Assembly (NCBI GenBank): GCA_944393345.1 | Contig: CALXZW010000013.1 | Location: 1 to 20,410 of the forward strand | Direction: 5' to 3' | From: an uncultured Clostridia bacterium | GTDB lineage: Bacteria > Bacillota > Clostridia > TANB77 > CAG-508 | Length of the DNA stretch: 20,410 nt | Shown here: in pieces, positions 14,407-20,410 of the stretch | Layout: each line of letters opens with the position of its first letter | Position numbering within the stretch: the stretch's first letter is position 1 | Position numbers and translations under genes: made by a program | Notes under the pieces: generated by a model | The model's database searches: none | Told to the model about the DNA's origin: nothing | Seen by the model: the letters and a program-made list of their open reading frames with translations, nothing else

Positions 14407-15261
14407 TTATAAATTATACAAATTTCCATCAACTAATAATTGTGCTCTTTTTTTCGTTTTTTCATCTGCATTAAGGGAATTTTTTACAAACTCAGGATGA
14501 TTTATTAAAAAATTTCTCATAGCAGTATCAGGATTAGCAAAAAAATCTTTTAATAAATTTAGTTGTTTTTGATTTATTATATTTAATTCTAAAGCTTTAT
14601 CAAATAATTCTAAATCTACATTTACAAGTGAAAAAGACAAAACATTTTTTTCTTTTAAATTTTCTTTTCCACCTTGCATTCTATCAACTACACTGCAAGA
14701 CCAACACATATCTGCACCTAAATTTTGGATAGCAGGAATCCAGGCTCTTATATAACTAGATGCAATAGTTATCAAGTCAGCAATATGTAAAACTTTTTTG
14801 TTTGAAAAATCAACATTTTCTAAATTTCGAGAAAAGTCAGGATTATTAACTATTACAGACAAATCTTTAAAAATTGAAATATGAGGTTTATTTAAAAGAT
14901 AAGTTATTATATTAGAAAAAAACCAATCTCTTCTTTCACCGCCAGATATAAAATCAATTTCAGAAATATCGATATTTTCTTCAATATGTTTTTTTATAGA
15001 ATCAATTACAGTTTTATATATATTATTAGTTTTATATTGATTTAAAACTTTCGCAAAAACTTTTTGTGGCAAAGTATTTTTGTCATTTAGACAATCATTA
15101 ACATAAGATAAAAAATCTGTTGCTTCTTTTTCATTACCAAATAGAAAATGAGTATTAATAAAATATGGTCCTATTTTTCCAGAAGTATACCAAAAAGGTT
15201 TATTTTCTTCGCAAAATCTAATAGCATTTGTTTCAAATAAATATGATGTGATATCAGACAT
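14407..15261 (-). CDS. pyrE: Atypical orotate phosphoribosyltransferase-like protein
   Basis: 284 residues, longer than the usual PyrE (about 190-215). An OPRT-like start (AIRFCEENKPFWYTSGKIGPYF, about residues 13-34) carries the TSGK-x-xPY block. Later come FISGGERRDWFF (104-115) and a PRPP-loop-like VLHIADLITIASSY (157-170), where normal enzymes have a D-(D/E)-x-(I/V)-TTG-(G/T)-S core. The TTG is replaced by TIA, so the loop is unusual. It is divergent from pyrC, and no canonical pyrE is present, so by context it should form OMP from orotate and PRPP; a regulatory phosphoribosyltransferase relative is the alternative. The start has AAGGAGG on the minus strand (15270-15276) and a near-perfect promoter. 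Confidence 0.72.
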   Translation of the reverse strand: MSDITSYLFETNAIRFCEENKPFWYTSGKIGPYFINTHFLFGNEKEATDFLSYVNDCLNDKNTLPQKVFAKVLNQYKTNNIYKTVIDSIKKHIEENIDISEIDFISGGERRDWFFSNIITYLLNKPHISIFKDLSVIVNNPDFSRNLENVDFSNKKVLHIADLITIASSYIRAWIPAIQNLGADMCWSCSVVDRMQGGKENLKEKNVLSFSLVNVDLELFDKALELNIINQKQLNLLKDFFANPDTAMRNFLINHPEFVKNSLNADEKTKKRAQLLVDGNLYNL

Positions 15262-15293
15262 ATAAAATTCCTCCTTAATTTTAAATTATAATT

Positions 15294-15322
15294 ATAATAT
15301 TTAAAATAGTAATATTTGTCAA
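15294..15322 (-). promoter_or_regulatory. Sigma-A promoter of the pyrE-like gene
   Basis: On the minus strand, TTGACA (plus 15317-15322), a 17-nt spacer and TATTAT (plus 15294-15299). This matches consensus at eleven of twelve positions, about 33 bp before the start codon. The transcript leader is very short, leaving no room for a PyrR-type attenuator. Confidence 0.75.
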
Positions 15323-15329
15323 GAACCTA

Positions 15330-15358
15330 TTGTAAAAAATAAAATAAAATGATAGTAT
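15330..15358 (+). promoter_or_regulatory. Promoter of the pyrC-pyrF-pyrK-pyrD operon
   Basis: TTGTAA (15330-15335), 17 nt, TAGTAT (15353-15358), about 30 bp before the pyrC start. It lies back to back with the minus-strand promoter, so both directions may share control. No PyrR-binding leader or terminator is present. Confidence 0.5.
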
Positions 15359-15388
15359 AAAAGAAATTTAGAAGAAGGGAGAAAATAA

Positions 15389-16672
15389 ATGAATTTATTA
15401 TTAAAAAATGGAACTTTAATTGATTATAAAACAAATACTTTTGAAAAGTATGATATTTTAATTGAAAATGACAAAATAATAGAAATTGCAAAAGATATAA
15501 CAGCAAAAGCAGATAAAATGATAGACTGTACTAATTTAAATATTATACCTGGAATGATTGATATGCATTGCCATTTAAGAGAACCTGGCTTTGAATATAA
15601 AGAAACAATTGAAACAGGTAGTAGGAGCGCTGTCGCAGGAGGTTTTACCACTATTTGTCCTATGCCAAATACTAAACCAACACCTGATAGCGCTATTGTT
15701 TTGCAAAAAATCTTAGAGCAAGCTAAAAAAGTTGACTTATGTAATATATTACCTTATGCAGCTGTTTCTAAAGGAGAAAAAGGAGAAGAATTAGTAGATT
15801 TTGAAGAATTGAAAAAAGCAGGAGCTATAGCTTTCTCAGATGATGGAATGCCAGTAGAAAATAGCAGAATGATGAGACAAGCTATGATAGAGGCAGATAA
15901 ATTAGGAACTTTTGTTGCATCGCATTGTGAGGAAAAATCTGTATCAGAAGGAGCAATAAATGCGGGAAAAGTAGCAGAAAAATTAGGAGTAGAAGGAGTA
16001 TTGCCAGAAGCAGAAGAAATAATGGCAGCAAGAGAAATTGTAATTTCTGAAACAAATAATATAAGAGGGCATATTTGCCATATAAGCACAAAAACAACTA
16101 AAAATATGGTAAGAGATGCTAAAAAAAGAGGAGTAAAAATAACTTGTGAAACTTGTCCACACTATTTTTCATTTACAGTAGATGAGGTATTAACATCAGG
16201 AACAAATGCGAAAATGAATCCTCCATTAAGAGAAGAAAAAGATAGAAAAGCAATAATAGAAGGATTAAAAGAAGGAACTATTGATTGCATTATAACAGAC
16301 CATGCACCACATTCCGAGGATGAAAAAGAAAAAGAACTTTCAAAATCTCCAAATGGAATAATAGGATTTGAAACAGCACTTCCAGCAGAAATAATGAATC
16401 TAATAGATACAAAAGAATTAACATATTTAGATTTAGTAAGATTAACATCATTTAATCCAGCAAAATTATTAAAGATAGATAGAGGAACAATAGAAGTAGG
16501 GAAAATAGCAGACATAACAATATTTGATCCTAATGAAGAATATATATACACCAAAGATATGATTGTATCAAAATCTAAGAATAGTCCTTTTATTGGAAAA
16601 AAATTAAAAGGAAAAGTAAAATACACAATTGTTTCTGGAAAAGTAGTATATGATGAAAAGGAAGGATTTTAA
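15389..16672 (+). CDS. pyrC: Dihydroorotase
   Basis: 427 residues, normal for the type I (PyrC/multifunctional) dihydroorotase that interconverts carbamoyl-aspartate and dihydroorotate. The zinc-binding DMHCHLREPG gives His60 and His62. The remaining ligands are at family positions: an Asp in SDDG (151-152), His179 in SHCEE, His231 in GHICHIST, and Asp304 in ITDHAPHS, nearly the numbering I recall for the Bacillus enzyme. The substrate-contacting Arg64 and the Asn94 of PMPNT are present. It is a cytoplasmic enzyme and first in the four-gene pyr operon. The start has AAGGGAG about 9 nt upstream. No pyrB is next to it, so aspartate transcarbamoylase must be elsewhere. Confidence 0.96.
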   Translation: MNLLLKNGTLIDYKTNTFEKYDILIENDKIIEIAKDITAKADKMIDCTNLNIIPGMIDMHCHLREPGFEYKETIETGSRSAVAGGFTTICPMPNTKPTPDSAIVLQKILEQAKKVDLCNILPYAAVSKGEKGEELVDFEELKKAGAIAFSDDGMPVENSRMMRQAMIEADKLGTFVASHCEEKSVSEGAINAGKVAEKLGVEGVLPEAEEIMAAREIVISETNNIRGHICHISTKTTKNMVRDAKKRGVKITCETCPHYFSFTVDEVLTSGTNAKMNPPLREEKDRKAIIEGLKEGTIDCIITDHAPHSEDEKEKELSKSPNGIIGFETALPAEIMNLIDTKELTYLDLVRLTSFNPAKLLKIDRGTIEVGKIADITIFDPNEEYIYTKDMIVSKSKNSPFIGKKLKGKVKYTIVSGKVVYDEKEGF

Positions 16673-16674
16673 AA

Positions 16675-17604
16675 ATGGAAAATATAATAGATGTTTTAAT
16701 AAATAAAATTAAAGAAATGAAAAATCCAACTGTAATAGGCCTTGATCCAAGATATGAATTATTACCTGAATGTATATTAAGAAAATATCCAAATACTGTA
16801 GACGGAGTTGCTAAAGCAATATTGGAATATAATAAAGCAATTATAGATGAAATATATGATATAATCCCAGCAGTAAAACCACAACTAGCTTTTTACGAGA
16901 TGTTTGGAATGCCAGGTTTAGTTACATTTGAAGAAACTTGTAAATATGCAAAATCTAAAGGAATGATAGTAATAGCAGATGCAAAAAGAGGAGATATTGG
17001 TTCAACAGCACAAGGATATTCAAATGCTTATTTAGGAAAAACAAAAATAGGAGAAAAAGAAGAATCAATATTTGATATAGATTTTCTTACAGTGAACCCA
17101 TATATGGGAACTGACTGTATAAAACCTTTTATTGAAGATTGTAAAAAATATAACAAGGGGATTTTTATATTAGTAAAAACTTCAAATCCATCTTCTGGTG
17201 AATTACAGGATGTAAAAATAGAAGGAGGAGAAGAAGTATATATTAAGGTAGCTAAATTAGTAGAAAAATGGGGAGAAGAACTAATAGGAAAAAATGGTTA
17301 TAGTAGTATAGCAGCTGTAGTAGGTGCAACATATCCACATCAATTATCAGAAATTAGAAAAATAGCAAAACATACATTTTTCTTAATTCCAGGTTATGGT
17401 GCACAAGGGGGAAAAGTGCAAGATATAATGTTAGGTTTTGATAAAAATGGAATAGGTGGAATCATAAATGCTTCAAGAAGTTTAATGTGTGCATACAAAT
17501 CAGAATTATGGAAAGATAAATTTAAGGAAGATGAATTTGCAAAAGCAACAAGAGCAGAAGCAATAAGAATGAAAGAAGAGTTAAATAGCTCAATGAATTT
17601 TTAA
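16675..17604 (+). CDS. pyrF: Orotidine 5'-phosphate decarboxylase, class 2
   Basis: 309 residues; catalyses OMP to UMP, the last step of the pathway. The catalytic block IADAKRGDIGSTA (residues 100-112) holds the Asp102-Lys104-Asp107 set, and the GSTA extension together with the length marks the longer class 2 (mycobacterial-type) enzyme rather than the roughly 240-residue class 1. VIGLDPRYE near the start and IIPAVKPQLAFYE are other family segments, and FFLIPGYGAQGG (about 240-251) is the phosphate-binding region. It begins 2 bp after the pyrC stop, with the site AAGGAAGGA inside the end of pyrC, so the two should be translationally coupled. Confidence 0.95.
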   Translation: MENIIDVLINKIKEMKNPTVIGLDPRYELLPECILRKYPNTVDGVAKAILEYNKAIIDEIYDIIPAVKPQLAFYEMFGMPGLVTFEETCKYAKSKGMIVIADAKRGDIGSTAQGYSNAYLGKTKIGEKEESIFDIDFLTVNPYMGTDCIKPFIEDCKKYNKGIFILVKTSNPSSGELQDVKIEGGEEVYIKVAKLVEKWGEELIGKNGYSSIAAVVGATYPHQLSEIRKIAKHTFFLIPGYGAQGGKVQDIMLGFDKNGIGGIINASRSLMCAYKSELWKDKFKEDEFAKATRAEAIRMKEELNSSMNF

Positions 17605-17623
17605 GTAAAAAGGAGGTAATAGA

Positions 17624-18415
17624 ATGCCAAAGCAAGTATTTGCAAAATTAGTAAAAAAGGAAGAAATAATAAAAGGTGTATTTAAATTCACTGTAGAGGC
17701 TGAAGAAATTGTAAAGGATTCAAAACCAGGAAATTTTATTGAAATAAGAGTTAGTAATCAAACAGCTCCATTTTTAAGAAGACCAATAAGTATATATAAC
17801 TTAGATAAGGAAAAAGGTCTTTTAGAATTTATTTTTCAAGTAAAAGGAGAAGGAACAACAATTCTTTCAGAAAAACAAGAAGGAGAAAATATAGATATAA
17901 TCGGGCCTTTAGGATTTGGAACTTTTAAATTCGAAAGTAGAAAAAACATAGCAATAATAGGAGGTGGAATAGGAATATTCCCTCTTTATGAATTAGCAAA
18001 ACAAGCAAAAAAATTAAATATTAATGTTGACATATATTTAGGTTATAGAAATAAAGAAAATGTAATGTTAGAAAAAGAATTTGGAAAAGTTTCTGATAAT
18101 CTACTTATTGCAACAGATGATGGTAGTTATAGTAAAAAAGGATTTGCAATTAATTTTCTAGAAGAAAATTTAGATAAAAATAAATATGATTGCATATATG
18201 CTTGTGGTCCATTATCAATGTTAAGAGCGGTACAGAAATTATCTATTGATAAAAAAATAAATTGCCAAATTTCTCTAGAAGAAAAAATGGCATGTGGATT
18301 AGGAGTTTGCTTAGGATGTGCAGTAAAAACATCAAAAAGTCCTAAAGATTTACCAGAATATTGGCATGTATGTAAAGCAGGACCTGTATTTAATGCTAAA
18401 GATGTTGAATTTTAG
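17624..18415 (+). CDS. pyrK: Dihydroorotate dehydrogenase electron transfer subunit
   Basis: 263 residues. This FAD and [2Fe-2S] subunit passes electrons from the FMN of PyrD to NAD+. The FAD-binding RRPISIYN (about 52-59) and the nucleotide-fold GGGIGIFPLYEL (113-124) are clear, and YACGPLSML is the usual ferredoxin-reductase motif. The iron-sulfur ligands are Cys224, Cys229, Cys232 and Cys250 (MACGLGVCLGC, then HVC). It is separated from pyrF by 19 bp with a strong AGGAGGT site and is followed by its partner pyrD, giving a PyrD2K2-type complex in the cytoplasm. Confidence 0.95.
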   Translation: MPKQVFAKLVKKEEIIKGVFKFTVEAEEIVKDSKPGNFIEIRVSNQTAPFLRRPISIYNLDKEKGLLEFIFQVKGEGTTILSEKQEGENIDIIGPLGFGTFKFESRKNIAIIGGGIGIFPLYELAKQAKKLNINVDIYLGYRNKENVMLEKEFGKVSDNLLIATDDGSYSKKGFAINFLEENLDKNKYDCIYACGPLSMLRAVQKLSIDKKINCQISLEEKMACGLGVCLGCAVKTSKSPKDLPEYWHVCKAGPVFNAKDVEF

Positions 18416-18472
18416 TAAATATTAATAAAATTATATAATAATAGAAAAATTAAAAGTAGTGGAGGAATAAAT

Positions 18473-19381
18473 ATGAATACACAGGTAAATTTAGCAGGAA
18501 TAAAAATGAAAAATCCAGTTACAGTTGCATCAGGAACTTTTGGATATGGAAGAGAATTTAGTCAATTTTTTGATTTAAGTAAACTGGGTGGAATAATTAC
18601 TAAAGGAACATCTCTAAAACCTAAAAGTGGTAATAAACCATCAAGAGTTTGTGAAACAGCAAGTGGAATGTTAAATAGTATAGGATTACAAAATCCAGGA
18701 GTAGAATATTTTGCAGAAAATGACTTACCATTTTTAAGAAAATTTGATACAGCAGTAATTGTTAACGCTTGTGGAAGTTCAGTAGAAGAATATGTTGAAT
18801 TATGTAAGATATTAAATACTTTAGATATTGACGGTGTAGAACTTAATTTATCTTGCCCAAATGTAAAAGCAGGATGTATGGCTTTTGGTAATACATATGA
18901 AGGTGTAAAATTAGTAACAAGTGCAGTCAGAAAAGTTTTAGATAAACCTCTAATAGTAAAACTTACACCAAACGTAACAGATATTGCTTCAATAGCTAAA
19001 GCAGTAGAAGATGCTGGAGCAGATGGTGTATCATTAATAAATACTTTATTAGGGATGAAAATAGATATAGATAAGAAAAAGCCAGTATTAGCAAATAATA
19101 CAGGAGGACTTTCAGGACCTGCAATAAAACCAGTTGCTGTAAGAATGGTTTATCAAGTTTCAAAAGCAGTAAATATACCAATTTTAGGTATGGGTGGAAT
19201 TATAAATGGAGATGATGCAATAGAATTTATGTTAGCAGGTGCAACAGCAATTTCAATAGGAGCAGGAAATTTTATGGATCCATTTACAAGCATTAATACA
19301 GTTAAAGGAATAGAAAATTATTTAGAAAAATATAAAATTAAAGATGTTAATGATATAATTGGAAAAGTTGAAATGAATTGA
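18473..19381 (+). CDS. pyrD: Dihydroorotate dehydrogenase, class 1B catalytic subunit
   Basis: 302 residues; FMN enzyme oxidising dihydroorotate to orotate. The active-site segment NLSCPNVKAG has the catalytic cysteine at 128, and ITKGTSL (42-48) supplies the FMN-contacting lysine. GMGGIINGDDAIEFMLAGA and the following SIGAG form the FMN phosphate site. The pyrK gene just upstream confirms the NAD-dependent 1B class. GTGGAGG lies about 8 nt before ATG 18473. The 57-bp gap from pyrK contains a TATAAT (18434-18439) but no matching -35, so I treat it as internal to the operon. Its stop codon overlaps the -35 of the next promoter. Confidence 0.95.
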   Translation: MNTQVNLAGIKMKNPVTVASGTFGYGREFSQFFDLSKLGGIITKGTSLKPKSGNKPSRVCETASGMLNSIGLQNPGVEYFAENDLPFLRKFDTAVIVNACGSSVEEYVELCKILNTLDIDGVELNLSCPNVKAGCMAFGNTYEGVKLVTSAVRKVLDKPLIVKLTPNVTDIASIAKAVEDAGADGVSLINTLLGMKIDIDKKKPVLANNTGGLSGPAIKPVAVRMVYQVSKAVNIPILGMGGIINGDDAIEFMLAGATAISIGAGNFMDPFTSINTVKGIENYLEKYKIKDVNDIIGKVEMN

Positions 19382-19406
19382 CACATTATGTAAAATATGC
19401 TATAAT
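19378..19406 (+). promoter_or_regulatory. Perfect consensus sigma-A promoter
   Basis: TTGACA (19378-19383), exactly 17 nt, TATAAT (19401-19406). All twelve positions match. The -35 includes the pyrD stop codon. Transcription should begin near G19413, leaving a leader of about 200 nt before the lipoprotein start at 19611. Confidence 0.85.
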
Positions 19407-19412
19407 AAATAT

Positions 19413-19592
19413 GTTCTATAAGGAGGGCAGAACAAATAACAGCTGAACCTATCAGTTGTTTACTATTATTCTAAATTTTAAGTTGAAATGATATATACTT
19501 AATTTTAGATTTAGTGAATAACTAGTATATGACCGTGAGGAGGTAATATTCTAGAACAAATTAGTACACAATATAAAAAATTTTATGTTGTT
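19413..19592 (+). ncRNA. Candidate structured leader or small RNA of unknown class
   Basis: The expected transcript shows several pairings. GTTCT (19413-19417) can pair with AGAAC at 19429-19433 or, as GTTCTA, with TAGAAC at 19552-19557, so the two are mutually exclusive. AACAGCTGA pairs with TCAGTTGTT (about 19437-19459). TCTAAA..TTTAAGT pairs with ACTTAA..TTTAGA (about 19471-19513). A final A/T-rich hairpin lies at 19568-19591. Two GGAGG sequences (19421-19425 and 19538-19542) have no start codon at the right distance. I could not match it to T-box, SAM, glycine, ZTP, c-di-AMP or 6S patterns from memory. Function is inferred from promoter strength and structure only. Confidence 0.4.
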
Positions 19593-19610
19593 TAAACGAA
19601 GGAGAAAATT

Positions 19611-20267
19611 ATGAGAAAAATTTTGACAGTGTTTATTACCTTTGTATTTATGTTCATATTGGTTGGATGCAATCAAATGACTGCAGAAGATAGTACACAG
19701 AATGATGGACTGACTTCTGAACAAGAAATTTTATTGGAGTTAGCTAAAGAGAACGAGGCAGATGTGAGTAAAGTATTACGACGAGATTCATCAAAAGAGT
19801 TTCAATCTGCATTGGCTAAAACCAACGGACGGGTACAGGAGGCTTTGATACAATATGAAGGACTTAACCCTGAAGTATTGGTTGAAATTTGTCAAAATCC
19901 AAAATTTGCCAATATTGACTATCATGAGACAAAAAAATTGTTGATTGATGCAATAAAAAATGCGGATTTGACTTCAGAACAAGAGATGCAAATTTTGAAA
20001 ACCGATAAAAGCCAAATGCATCTGGGAATTCTTTCTCGTAAAAATCTGAATGCTGAATCTCTGATATATTTGTTGGAGAGAAATAATACTTTTTGGTTTG
20101 TAATCAATGTAGAGAATAATCCGCAAATTGAGGAACTGGTTACAAAGCATATACTTTCTGGCAATTTTACTACAGAGCAAATATTAAAATTAAAAGCTTT
20201 GGATATACGTTATATTGACGAAGCTTTATTAGAAAGAGAGGGAATAAAGAAAGAAGAAAACAAGTAA
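19611..20267 (+). CDS. Putative lipoprotein with repeated helical units
   Basis: 218 residues. A signal peptide with lipobox ILVGC puts the modified cysteine at 20, so the mature protein should be lipid-anchored on the outer face of the membrane. The rest is helical with recurring segments: LTSEQEILLELAKEN, LTSEQEMQILKTDKS and FTTEQILKLKALDI, alternating with LNPEVLVEICQ and LNAESLIYLLE. This suggests a small alpha-solenoid, used in other proteins for binding partners. I do not recognise the family. Base composition and codon use are visibly less AT-biased than in the neighbours (for example ACCAACGGACGG), consistent with recent transfer, and an IS begins 45 bp downstream. GAAGGAG precedes the ATG. 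Confidence 0.72.
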   Translation: MRKILTVFITFVFMFILVGCNQMTAEDSTQNDGLTSEQEILLELAKENEADVSKVLRRDSSKEFQSALAKTNGRVQEALIQYEGLNPEVLVEICQNPKFANIDYHETKKLLIDAIKNADLTSEQEMQILKTDKSQMHLGILSRKNLNAESLIYLLERNNTFWFVINVENNPQIEELVTKHILSGNFTTEQILKLKALDIRYIDEALLEREGIKKEENK

Positions 20268-20312
20268 ACTGTCATTATAATCCAATAAGAGGGTTTCTAT
20301 TGTTGAACTCTT

Positions 20313-20358
20313 CCCCTTAAAGTAGACACTAATAAAAAGAGGTGTATACTTTAAGGGG
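20313..20358. repeat. Inverted repeat at the left end of an insertion sequence
   Basis: The 17-nt arms 20313-20329 and 20342-20358 match at 16 of 17 positions (CCCCTTAAAGT...ACTTTAAGGGG as outer parts), with a 12-nt loop. It lies directly before a transposase start. It may fold in read-through transcripts and hide the transposase ribosome binding site (GGGGG), a known way of limiting IS transcription from outside. The true IS tip cannot be fixed without the other end. Confidence 0.5.
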
Positions 20359-20366
20359 GTATTTTT

Positions 20367-20410
20367 ATGGGTAAAAAAAGAAAAACCTACTCACAGGAAT
20401 TTAAACTTAT
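20367..20410 (+). CDS. IS3-type transposase OrfA, cut by the window end
   Basis: Only the first 14 residues are in the window (MGKKRKTYSQEFKL). This is the typical start of the small helix-turn-helix OrfA of IS3-family elements, often MGKKRK-x-(Y/F)-(S/T)-x-E-F-K. The site AAGGGGG lies just upstream, inside an inverted repeat. OrfB with the DDE catalytic domain should follow outside the window. Confidence 0.6.
   Translation, partial: MGKKRKTYSQEFKL

Noticed and set aside
15262..15388. PyrR-type attenuator in the pyr operon leader
   Set aside because: The leader between the promoter and pyrC is about 25 nt, with no hairpins and no conserved PyrR-binding loop.
15754..16626. Several minus-strand frames of 70-154 codons inside pyrC
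   Set aside because: Antisense shadows of a clearly real dihydroorotase gene.
19413..19557. 6S RNA
   Set aside because: The closing helix is only 6 bp and I could not find the long duplex and central bubble that define 6S; kept as an unassigned RNA instead.
1..20410. CRISPR array, phage structural genes or toxin-antitoxin pair
   Set aside because: No regularly spaced direct repeats, no cas or phage morphogenesis genes, and no recognisable toxin-antitoxin pair were found.

Overview
The window looks like chromosomal DNA of a very AT-rich Gram-positive anaerobe, most likely a clostridial (Bacillota) lineage of the gut type. The evidence is strong AGGAGG-type ribosome binding sites, sigma-A promoters, standard stop codons including TGA, a flavodoxin/ferredoxin (EFR1-type) protein, and an NAD-linked pyrimidine dehydrogenase pair (pyrK-pyrD1B).

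Layout. (1) 82-2228: a compact plus-strand redox set, namely a CcdA-like thiol-electron carrier, a membrane-anchored thioredoxin, a tiny GNAT acetyltransferase and an EFR1-type flavodoxin/2x[4Fe-4S] protein. (2) 2341-4457: promoter, a GT4-type and a GT2-type glycosyltransferase overlapping by a few bases, and a terminator. (3) 4458-5025: about 570 bp of AT-rich DNA without a convincing gene. (4) 5026-8891: a six-gene operon of two DUF4178 proteins (the second with a membrane span), two 68-residue DUF350 membrane proteins, a membrane-anchored spermidine-synthase-like aminopropyltransferase and a short AdoMet decarboxylase. All catalytic residues I can check are present, so this looks like a dedicated membrane-linked polyamine module. 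(5) 8892-11263: accessory-looking DNA with two unrecognised genes, a decayed tRNA-Arg(CCU) and a decayed glycosyltransferase fragment. (6) 11264-14382: uvrB with a one-base insertion exactly inside its Walker A motif, then a polytopic membrane protein resembling DUF6688. (7) 14407-19381: pyrimidine biosynthesis, with a divergent atypical orotate-phosphoribosyltransferase-like gene on the minus strand and pyrC-pyrF-pyrK-pyrD on the plus strand. (8) 19378-20410: a perfect consensus promoter, a roughly 200-nt structured-looking leader, a lipoprotein of different base composition, and the left end of an IS3-type insertion sequence cut by the window edge.

Together, PyrC, PyrD/PyrK, the PyrE-like protein and PyrF can take carbamoyl-aspartate to UMP; pyrB and carbamoyl-phosphate synthase are not here. 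The polyamine module supplies its own aminopropyl donor (decarboxylated AdoMet). Three copies of a roughly 30-nt palindrome lie at gene edges (31-62, 1457-1485, 14372-14402), two of them containing the stop codon of the preceding gene. The most interesting items are the polyamine/DUF4178/DUF350 operon, the uvrB frameshift, the palindrome family and the leader RNA at 19413-19610.
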